From Eutreptiella sp. 'Long Island Sound 2002' (taxonomy: Eukaryota; Euglenozoa; Euglenophyceae; Eutreptiales; Eutreptiaceae): a DNA stretch of 64,000 bases. Made by a program: the position numbers and the translations under genes. The stretch's first letter is position 1. Each line of letters begins with the position of its first letter. Below are positions 53,641 through 64,000 of the stretch, piece after piece. The notes under the pieces are model-generated. The model had not been told where the DNA came from. It searched no databases and saw only the letters and a program-made list of their open reading frames with translations. The DNA lies in contig OZ038381.1 of assembly GCA_964036045.1 (NCBI GenBank), positions 68,262,242 through 68,326,241 of the forward strand. The letters run 5' to 3'.

Positions 53641-56600
53641 GTGAAATAAATCACGGAGGGGGGTAAATAATTCACGGAGGGGTGAAATAATTCACGGAGG
53701 GGGGTAAACAATTCACGGAGGGGTGAAATAAATCACGGAGGGGGGTAAATAATTCACGGAGGGCTGAAATAATTCACGGAGAGGGGTAAACAATTCACGG
53801 AGGGGTCAAATGATTCACGGAGGGGGGTAAATAATTCACGGAGGGGTGAAATAATTCACGGAGGGGGGTAAATAGTTCACGGAGGGGTGAAATAATTCAC
53901 GAAGGGGGGTAAACAATTCACAGAGGGGTCAAATAATTCACGGAGGGGGGTAAACAATTCACGGAGGGGTCAAATAATTCACGGAGGGGGGTAAACAATT
54001 CACAGAGGGGTCAAATAATTCACGGAGGGGGGTAAATAATTCACGGAGGGGTGAAATAATTCACGGAGGGGGGTAAATAATTCACGGAGGGGTGCAATAA
54101 TTCACGGAGGGGGGTAAATAATTCACGGAGGGGTCAAATAATTCACGGAGGGGGGTAAATACTTCACGGAGGGGTCAAATAACTCACGAAGGGGGGTAAA
54201 TAATTCACGGAGGGTTGAAATGATTCACGGAGGGGGGTAAATAATTCACGGAGGGGTCAAATAATTCACGGAGGGGGGTAAACAATTCACGGAGGGGTCA
54301 AATAATTCACGGAGGGGGGTAAACAATTCACAGAGGGGTCAAATAATTCACGGAGGGGGGTAAATAATTCACGGAGGGGTGAAATAATTCACGGAGGGGG
54401 GTAAACAATTCACGGAGGGGTGAAATAATTCACGGAGGGGGGTAAATAATTCACAGAGGGGTGAAATGATTCACGGAGGGGGGTAAACAATTCACGGAGG
54501 GGTGAAATAAATCACGGAGGGGGGTAAATAATTCACGGAGGGGTGAAATAATTCACGGAGGGGGGTAAATAATTCACAGAGGGGTCAAATAATTCACGGA
54601 GGGGGGTAAATAATTCACGGAGGGGTAAAATAATTCACGGAGGGGGGTAAATAATTCACGGAGGGCTGAAATAATTCACGGAGGGGGGTAAACAATTCAC
54701 GGAGGGGTCAAATGATTCACGGAGGGGGGTAAATAATTCACGGAGGGGTGAAATAATTCACGGAGGGGGGTAAATAATTCACGGAGGGGTCAAATAATTC
54801 ACGGAGGGGTGAAATAATTCACGGAGGGGTCAAATAATTCACGGAGGGGTCAAATAATTCACGGAGGGGGGTAAATAATTCACGGAGGGGTCAAATAATT
54901 CACGGAGGAGGGTAAATAAGTCACGGAGGGGTCAAATAATTCACGGAGGGGGGTAAATAATTCACGGAGGGGTCAAATAATTCACGGAGGGGGGTAAATA
55001 ATTCACGGAGGGGTCGAATAATTCACGGAGGGGGGTAAATAATTCACGGAGGGGGTCAAAAAATTCACGGAGGGGGGTAAATAATTCACGGAGCGATGAA
55101 AGAATTCACGGAGGGGGGTAAACAATTCACAGAGGGGTCAAATAATTCACGGTGGGGGGTAAACAATTCACAGAGGGGTCAAATGATTCACGGAGCGGGG
55201 TAAATAATTCACGGAGGGGTCAAATAATTCACGGAGGAGGGTAAATAAGTCACGGAGGGGTCAAATGATTTACGGAGGGGGGTAAATAATTCACTGAGGG
55301 GTCAAATAATTCACGGAGGGGGGTAAATAATTCACGGAGGGGTCGAATAATTCACGGAGGGGGGTAAATAATTCACAGAGGGGTCAAATAATTCACGGAG
55401 GGGGGTAAATAATTCACGAAGGGGTCAAATAATTCACGGAGGGGGGTAAATAATTCACGGAGGGGTCAAATAATTCACGGAGGGGTGAAATAATTCACGG
55501 AGGGGTCAAATAATTCATGGAGGGGTCAAATAATTCACGGAGGGGGGTAAATAATTCACGGAGGGGTCAAATAATTCACGGAGGAGGGTAAATAAGTCAC
55601 GGAGGGGTCAAATAATTCACGGAGGGGGGTAAATAATTCATTGAGGGGTCAAATAATTCACGGAGGGGGGTAAATAATTCACGGAGGGGTCGAATAATTC
55701 ACGGAGGGGGGTAAATAATTCACGGAGGGGGTCAAAAAATTCACGGAGGGGGGTAAATAATTCACGGAGGGATGAAATAATTCACGGAGCGGGGTAAACA
55801 ATTCACAGAGGGGTCAAATAATTCACGGTGGGGGGTAAACAATTCACTGAGGGGTCAAATGATTCACGGAGGGGGGTAAATAATTCACGGAGGGGTGGAA
55901 TAATTCACGGAGCGAGGTAAATAATTCACGGAGGGGTGAAATAATTCACGGAGGGGGGTAAATAATTCAGAGAGGGGTGAAATAATTCACGGAGGGGGGT
56001 AAATAATTCACAGAGGGGTCAAATAATTCACGGAGGGGGGTAAATAATTCACGAAGGGGTCAAATAACTCACGGAGGGGGGTAAATAACCCACGGAGGGG
56101 TCAAATAATTCACGGAGGGGTGAAATAATTCACAGAGGGGTCAAATAATTCACGGAGGGGTGTAAACAATTCACTGGGGGGTCAAATAATTCACGGAGGG
56201 GGGTAAATAATTCACGGAGGGGTCAAATAATTCACGGAGGGGGGTGAATAATTCACGGAGGGGTCAAATAATTCACCGATGGGGGTAAATAATTCACAGA
56301 GGGGTCAAATAATTCACGGAGGGGTCAAATAATTCACGGAGGGGGTCAAATAATTCACGGAGGGGTGAAATAATTCACGGAGGGGGGTAAATAATTCACG
56401 GAGGGGTGAAATAATTCACGGAGGGGGGTAAACAATTCACGGAGGGGTCAAATAATTCACGGAGGGGGGTAAATAATTCAGAGAGGGGTGAAATAATTCA
56501 CGGAGGGGGGTAAACAATTCACGGAGGGGTGAAATAAATCATTGAGGGGGGTAAACAATTCACAGAGGGGTTAAATAATTCACGGAGGGGGGTAAATAAT

Positions 56601-58650
56601 TCACGGAGGGGTGAAATAATTCATGGAGGGGGGTAAACAATTCACGGAGGGGTGAAATCATTCACGGAGGGGGGTAAATAATTCACGGAGGGGTGAAATA
56701 ATTCACGGAGGGGGGTAAACAATTCACGGAGGGGTGAAATAATTCACGGAGGGGGGTAAACAATTCACAGAGGGGTCAAATAATTCACGGAGGGGTCAAA
56801 TAATTTACGGAGGGGGGTAAATAATTCACGGAGGGGTCAAATAATTCACGGAGGGGGGTAAATAATTCACGGAGGGGTCAAATAATTCACGGAGGGGGGT
56901 AAACAATTCACGGAGGGGTGAAATAATTCACGGAGGGGGGTAAACAATTCACGGAGGGGTGAAATAATTCACGGAGAGGGGTAAATAATTCACGGAGGGG
57001 TCAAATGATTCACCGAGGGGGGTAAATAATTCACAGAGGGGTCAAATAATTCACGGAGGGGGGTAAAGAATTCACGGAGGGGTGAAATAATTCACGGAGG
57101 GGGGTAAACAATTCACGGAGGGGTCAAATAATTCACGGAGGGGGGTAAACAATTCACGGAGGGGTGAAATAATTCACGGAGGGGGGTAAATAATTCACGG
57201 AGGGGTCAAATAATTCACGGAGGGGGGTAAATAATTCCCGGAGGGGTCAAATAATTCACGGAGGGGGGTAAATAATTCACGGAGGGGTGAAATAATTCAC
57301 GGAGGGGGGTAAATATTTCACGGAGGGGTCAAATAATTCACCGAGGGGGGTAAACAATTCACAGAGGGGTCAAATAATTCACGGAGGGGGGTAAACAATT
57401 CACAGAGGGGTCAAATAATTCACGGAGGGGGGTAAATAATTCACGGAGGGGTGAAATAATTCACGGAGGGGGGTAAATAATTCACGGAGGGGTGGAATAA
57501 TTCACGGAGGGGGGTAAATAATTCACGGAGGGGTGAAATAATTCACGGAGGGGGGTAAACAATTCACAGAGGGGTCAAATAATTCACGGAGGGGGGTAAA
57601 CAATTCACGGAGGGGTCAAATAATTCACGGAGGGGGGTAAACAATTCACAGAGGGGTCAAATAATTCACGGAGGGGTCAAATAATTCACGGAGGGGTGAA
57701 ATAATTCACGGAGGGGGGTAAATAATTCACGGAGGGGTGCAATAATTCACGGAGGGGGGTAAATACTTCACGGAGGGGTCAAATAATTCACGGAGGGGGG
57801 TAAATAATTCACGGAGGGGTGAAAGAATTCACGGAGGGGGGTAAATAATTCACGGAGGGGTCAAATAATTCACGGAGGGGGGTAAACAATTCACGGAGGG
57901 GTCAAATAATTCACGGAGGGGGGTAAACAATTCACAGAGGGGTCAAATAATTCACGGAGGGGGGTAAATAATTCACGGAGGGGTGAAATAATTCACGGAG
58001 GGGGATAAACAATTCACGGAGGGGTGAAATAATTCACGGAGGGGGGTAAATAATTCAGAGAGGGGTGAAATGATTCACGGAGGGGGGTAAACAATTCACG
58101 GAGGCGTGAAATAAATCACGGAGGGGGGTAAATAATTCACGGAGGGGTGAAATAATTCACGGAGGGGGGTAAATAATTCACAAAGGGGTCAAATAATTCA
58201 CGGAGGGGGGTAAATAATTCACGGAGGGGTGAAATAAATCACGGAGGGGCGTAAATAATTCACGGAGGGCTGAAATAATTCACGGAGGGGGGTAAACAAT
58301 TCACGGAGGGGTCAAATGATTCACGGAGGGGGGTAAATAATTCACGGAGGGGTGAAATAATTCACGGAGGGGGGTAAATAATTCACAGAGGGGTCAAATA
58401 ATTCACGGAGGGGGGTAAACAATTCACGGAGGGGTCAAATGATTCGAAGAGGGGGGTAAATAATTCACAGAGGGGTGAAATAATTCACGGAGGGGGGTAA
58501 ATAATTCACGGAGGGGTCAAATAATTCACGGAGGGGGGTAAATAATTCACGGAGGGGTCAAATAATTCACGGAGGGGTGAAATAATTCACGGAGGGGTCA
58601 AATAATTCACGGAGGGGTCAAATAATTCACGGAGTGGGGTAAATAATTCA

Positions 58651-60110
58651 CTGAGGGGTCAAATAATTCACGGAGGGGGGTAAATAATTCACGGAGGGGT
58701 CGAATAATTCACGGAGGGGGGTAAATAATTCACGGAGGGGGTCAAAAAATTCACGGAGGGGGGTAAATAATTCACGGAGGGGTGAAATAATTCACGGAGG
58801 GGGGTAAATAATTCACAGAGGGGTCAAATAATTCACGGACGGGGGTAAATAATTCACGAAGGGGTCAAATAATTCACGGAGGGGGGTAAATAATTCACGG
58901 AGGGGTCAAATAATTCACGGAGGGGTGAAATAATTCACGGAGGGGGGTAAATAATTCACGGAGGGGTGAAATAATTCACGGAGGGGGGTAAATAATTCAC
59001 AGAGGGGTCAAATAATTCACGGAGGGGGGTAAATAATTCACGAAGGGGTCAAATAATTCACGGAGGAGGGTAAATAAGTCACGGAGGGGTCAAATAATTC
59101 ACGGAGTGGGGTAAATAATTCACTGAGGGGTCAAATAATTCACGGAGGGGGGTAAATAATTCACGGAGGGGTCGAATAATTCACGGAGGGGGGTAAATAA
59201 TTCACGGAGGGGGGCAAAAAATTCACGGAGGGGGGTAAATAATTCACGGAGGGGTGAAATAATTCACGGAGGGGGGTAAATAATTCACAGAGGGGTCAAA
59301 TAATTCACGGAGGGGGGTAAATAATTCACGAAGGGGTCAAATAATTCACGGAGGGGGGTAAATAATTCACGGAGGGGTCAAATAATTCACGGAGGGGTGA
59401 AATAATTCACGGAGGGGTCAAATAATTCACGGAGGGGTCAAATAATTCACGGAGGGGGGTAAATAATTCACGGAGGGGTCAAATAATTCACGGAGGAGGG
59501 TAAATAAGTCACGGAGGGGTCAAATAATTCACGGAGTGGGGTAAATAATTCACTGAGGGGTCAAATAATTCACGGAGGGGGGTAAATAATTCACGGAGGG
59601 GTCGAATAATTCACGGAGGGGGGTAAATAATTCACGGAGGGGGTCAAAAAATTCACGGAGGGGGGTAAATAATTCACGGAGGGGTGAAATAATTCACGGA
59701 GGGGGGTAAATAATTCACAGAGGGGTCAAATAATTCACGGAGGGGGGTAAATAATTCACGAAGGGGTCAAATAATTCACGGAGGGGGGTAAATAATTCAC
59801 GGAGGGGTCAAATAATTCACGGAGGGGTGAAATAATTCACGGAGGGGTCAAATAATTCACGGAGGGGTCAAATAATTCACGGAGGGGGGTAAATAATTCA
59901 CGGAGGGGTCAAATAATTCACGGAGGAGGGTAAATAAGTCACGGAGGGGTCAAATAATTCACGGAGTGGGGTAAATAATTCACTGAGGGGTCAAATAATT
60001 CACGGAGGGGGGTAAATAATTCACGGAGGGGTCGAATAATTCACGGAGGGGGGTAAATAATTCACGGAGGGGGTCAAAAAATTCACGGAGGGGGGTAAAT
60101 AATTCACGGA
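58651..60110 (+). repeat. 430-bp higher-order repeat within the satellite
   Basis: The variant string CACTGAGGGGTCAAATAATT with downstream GGGGTCGAATAATT and GGGGGTCAAAAAATT recurs with its CTGAGGGG at about 58651, 59123, 59553 and 59983. The last two intervals are 430 bp each and the first 472 bp. These late copies are nearly identical, indicating recent local expansion. Confidence 0.8.
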
Positions 60111-63100
60111 GGAATGAAATAATTCACGGAGGGGGGTAAACAATTCACAGAGGGGTCAAATAATTCACGGTGGGGGGTAAACAATTCACGGAGGGGTCAA
60201 ATGATTCACGGAGGGGGGTAAATCATTCACGGAGGTCGTGAAATAATTCACGGAGCGAGGTAAATAATTCACGGAGGGGTGAAATAATTCACGGAGGGGG
60301 GTAAATAATTCAGAGCGGGGTGAAATAATTCACGGAGGGGGGTAAATATTTCACGAAGGGGTCAAATAACTCACGGAGGGGGGTAAATAATTCACGGAGG
60401 GGTCAAATAATTCACGGAGGGGTGAAATAATTCACAGAGGTGTCAAATAATTCACGGAGGGGGGTAAACAATTCACTGAGGGGTCAAATAATTCACGGAG
60501 GGGGGTAAATAATTCACGGAGGGGTCAAATAATTCACGGAGGGGGGTAAATAATTCACGGAGGGGTCAAATAATTCACGGATGGGGGTAAATAATTCACA
60601 GAGGGGTCAAATAATTCACGGAGGGGTCAAATAATTCACGGAGGGGGTCAAATAATTCACGGAGGGGTGAAATAATTCACGGAGGGGGGTAAATAATTCA
60701 CGGAGGGGTGAAATAATTCACGGAGGGGGGTAAACAATTCACAGAGGGGTCAAATAATTCACGGAGGGGGGTAAACAATTCACAGAGGGGTCAAACAATT
60801 CACGGAGGGGTGAAATAATTCACGGAGGGGTCAAATGATTCACGGAGGGGGGTAGATAATTCACGGAGGGGTGAAATAATTCACGGAGGGGGGTAAACAA
60901 TTCGCGGAGGGGTGGAATAATTCACGGAGGGGGGTAAACAATTCACAGAGGGGTCAAAAAATTCACGGAGGGGGGTAAATAATTCACGGAGGGGTGAAAC
61001 AATTAACGGAGGGGGGTAAACAATTCACAGAGGGGTCAAATAACGGAGGGGGGTTAATAATTTACGGAGGGGTCAAATAATTCACGGAGGGGTCAAATAA
61101 TTCACGGAGGGGGGTAAATAATTCACGGAGGGGGGTAAATAATTCACGGAGGGGTCAAATAATTCACGGAGGGGGGTAAATAATTCACGGAGCGGTCAAA
61201 TAATTCACGGAGGGGGGTAAAAAATTCGCGGAGGGGTCAAATAATTCACGGAGGGGGGTAAATAATTCACGGAGGGGTGAAATAATTCACGGAGGGGGGT
61301 AAATAATTCACGGAGGGGTCAAATAATTCACGGAGGGGGGTAAACGATTCACGGAGGGGTCAAATAATTCACGGAGGGGGGTAAATAATTCACGGAGTGG
61401 TGAAATAGTTCACGGAGGGGGGTAAATAATTCACAGAGGGGTCAAACAATTCACGGAGGGGTGAAATAATTCACGGAGGGGTCAAATGATTCACGGAGGG
61501 GGGTAAATAATTCACGGAGGGGTGAAATAATTCACGGAGGGGGGTAAACAATTCGCGGAGGGGTGGAATAATTCACGGAGGGTGGTAAATAATTCACGGA
61601 GGGGTCAAATAATTCACGGAGGGGGGTAAATAATTCACGGAGGGGTGAAACAATTAACGGAGGGGGGTAAACAATTCACAGAGGGGTCAAATAACGGAGG
61701 GGGGTTAATAATTTACGGAGGGGTCAAATAATTCACGGAGGGGTCAAATAATTCACGGAGGGGGGTAAATAATTCACGGAGGGGTCAAATAATTCACGGA
61801 GGGGGGTAAATAATTCACGGAGCGGTCAAATAATTCACGGAGGGGGGTAAAAAATTCGCGGAGAGTCAAATAATTCACGAAGGGGGGTAAATAATTCACG
61901 GAGGGGTGAAATAATTCACGGAGGGGGGTAAATAATTCACGGAGGGGTCAAATAATTCACGGAGGGGAATAAACGATTCACGGAGGGGTCAAATAATTCA
62001 CGGAGGGGGGTAAATAATTCACGGAGTGGTGAAATAGTTCACGGAGGGGGGTAAATAATTCACGGAGGGGTGAAATAGTTCACGGAGGGGGGTAAATAAT
62101 TCACGGAGGGGGGTAAATAATTCACGGAGGGGGGTAAATAATTCACGGAGGGGTCAAATAATTCACGGAGGGGGGTAAATAATTCACGGAGGGGTCAAAT
62201 AATTCACGGAGGGGGGTAAATAATTCACGGAGGGGTCAAACAATTCACGGAGGGGGGTAAATAATTCACGGAGGGGTCAAATAATTCACGGAGGGGGGTA
62301 AATAATTCACGGAGGGGTCAAATAATTCACGGAGGGGGGTAAATAATTCACGGAGTGGTCAAATAATTCACGGAGGGGTGAAATAATTCACGGAGGGGGG
62401 TAAACAATTCACGGAGGGGTCAAATAATTCACGGAGGGGGGTAAATAATTCACGGAGGGGTCAAATAATTCACGGAGGGGGGTAAATAATTCACGGAGGG
62501 GTGAAATAATTCACGGAGGGGGGTAAATAATTCACGGAGGGGTCAAATAATTCACGGAGGGGGGTAAACAATTCACGGAGGGGTCAAATAATTCACGGAG
62601 GGGGGTAAATAATTCACGGAGGGGTGAAATAGTTCACGGAGGGGGGTAAACAATTCACGGAGGGGTCAAATAATTCACGGAGGGGGGTAAATAATTCACG
62701 GAGGGGTGAAATAGTTCACGGAGGGGGGTAAACAATTCACAGAGGGGTCAAATGATTCACGGAGGGGGGTAAACAATTCACGGAGGGGTCAAATAATTCA
62801 CGGAGGGGGGTAAATAATTCACGGAGGGGTCAAATAATTCACGGAGGGGGGTAAATAATTCACGGAGGGGTGAAATAATTCACGGAGGGGGGTAAATAAT
62901 TCACAGAGGGGTGAAATAGTTCACGGAGGGGGGTAAACAATTCACAGAGGGGTCAAATAATTCACGTAGGGAAGTAAATAATTCACGGAGGGGTCAAATA
63001 ATTCACGGAGGGGGGTAAATAATTCACGGAGGGGTCAAATAATTCACGGAGGGGGGTAAATAATTCACGGAGGGGTCAAACAATTCACGGAGGGGGGTAA

Positions 63101-64000
63101 ATAATTCACGGAGGGGTCAAATGATTCACGGAGGGGGGTAAACAATTCACGGAGGGGTCAAATAATTCACGGAGGGGGGTAAATAATTCACGGAGGGGTG
63201 AAATAGTTCACGGAGGGGGGTAAACAATTCACGGAGGGGTCAAATAATTCACGGAGGGGGGTAAATAATTCACGGAGGGGTGAAATAGTTCACGGAGGGG
63301 GGTAAACAATTCACAGAGGGGTCAAATAATTCACGGAGGGGGGTAAACAATTCACGGAGGGGTCAAATAATTCACGGAGGGGGGTAAATAATTCACGGAG
63401 GGGTCAAATAATTCACGGAGGGGGGTAAATAATTCACGGAGCGGTCAAATAATTCACGGAGGGGGGTAAAAAATTCGCGGAGGGGTCAAATAATTCACGG
63501 AGGGGGGTAAATAATTCACGGAGGGGTGAAATAATTCACGGAGGGGGGTAAACAATTCACGGAGGGGTCAAATAATTCACGGAGGGGGGTAAATAATTCA
63601 CGGAGGGGTGAAATAATTCACAGAGGGGGGTAAATAATTCACGGAGGGGTGAAATAGTTCACGGAGGGGGGTAAACAATTCACAGAGGGGTCAAATAATT
63701 CACGGAGGGGGGTAAATAATTCACGGAGGGGTCAAATAATTCACAGAGGGGGGTAAATAATTCACGGAGGGGTCAAATAATTCACGGAGGGGGGTAAATA
63801 ATTCACGGAAGGGTCAAACAATTCACGGAGGGGGGTAAATAATTCACGGAGGGGTCAAATAATTCACAGAGGGGGGTAAATAATTCACGGAGGGGTGAAA
63901 TAGTTCACGGAGGGGGGTAAACAATTCACACAGGGGTCAAATAATTCACGGAGGGGGGGAAACAATTCACGGAGGGGTGAAATAATTCACGGAGGGGGGT

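Larger units (their letters stand above)
33656..64000 (+). repeat. 30-kb satellite of a 41-bp dimer, continuing past the window
   Basis: The dimer is GGGGTCAAATAATTCACGGA (20 bp) plus G6 followed by TAAATAATTCACGGA (21 bp). At 41 bp this gives roughly 740 dimers in the window. Common variants are TCAAAT/TGAAAT, AAATAA/AAACAA, ACGG/ACAG, and CAGAGA for CACGGA. Occasional 20-bp halves occur in runs (for example 43,060-43,130). All G-runs lie on the plus strand. Every forward frame carries TAA or TGA, so nothing is coded. No gene, transposon or RNA gene interrupts it in 30 kb, apart from small indels such as an A9 run at 39,122-39,130. Confidence 0.98.

Noticed and set aside
33656-64000. CRISPR array
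   Set aside because: Regular 20-21-bp spacing, but there are no unique spacers, no cas genes and a eukaryotic context; it is a simple satellite.
33656-64000. Telomere repeat
   Set aside because: G-rich on one strand, but the 41-bp AT-containing unit and continuous higher-order variants are unlike telomeric repeats, and no TTTAGGG or related units are seen.

Overview
The window looks like nuclear DNA of a photosynthetic eukaryote with a chlorophyll a/b (green-type) antenna. Evidence: GT-AG introns, a U2AF large-subunit gene, several LHCII-type antenna units, very heavy repeat content and long homopolymers. A prasinophyte-grade green alga fits best. A euglenid or chlorarachniophyte cannot be excluded, because antenna units here occur in tandem within one reading direction (polyprotein-like), a layout known from Euglena and dinoflagellates.

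Layout. 1-1.25 kb: nothing recognised. 1.26-3.95 kb: 5' part of a split U2AF65-like splicing-factor gene (four exons seen, 3' end missing). 4.5-6.2 kb: tandem repeats, a (TATG)n tract, a truncated CCCH zinc-finger gene and a GA-rich repeat. 6.2-14.2 kb: a decayed LHC polyprotein split by a 6.83-kb mobile element (7034-13863) with 33-bp terminal inverted repeats. The element carries a 2-oxoglutarate/Fe(II) dioxygenase-like gene, a coiled-coil protein and a transposase-like gene. Each of its four palindromic minisatellite arrays lies between a good GT donor and AG acceptor. 14.2-20.3 kb: GA/CT-rich repeats in both orientations around a low-complexity gene (15.2-17.0 kb) with its own palindromic foldbacks. 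20.3-31.6 kb: repeat module, (ACAT)n tract and degenerate minus-strand genes repeated at 4.6-5.5-kb spacing; they encode CCCH fingers, an Ulp1/C48-like cysteine protease and a Cys-rich protein. 31.7-32.6 kb: a second, minus-strand, decayed LHC polyprotein. 32.9-33.66 kb: 40-bp and 52-bp tandem repeats. 33.66-64.0 kb: one uninterrupted satellite of a 41-bp dimer (20+21 bp), running off the window.

Only the U2AF-like gene and the two or three genes inside the 6.8-kb element look reasonably intact. Both LHC loci and the 22-31 kb elements carry stops and frameshifts. The strongest leads for something undescribed are the inverted-repeat element that pairs an oxygenase with a transposase and keeps palindromic minisatellites in introns, the related GTTCYAGCG foldbacks in the next gene, and the CCCH/Ulp1 tandem elements.
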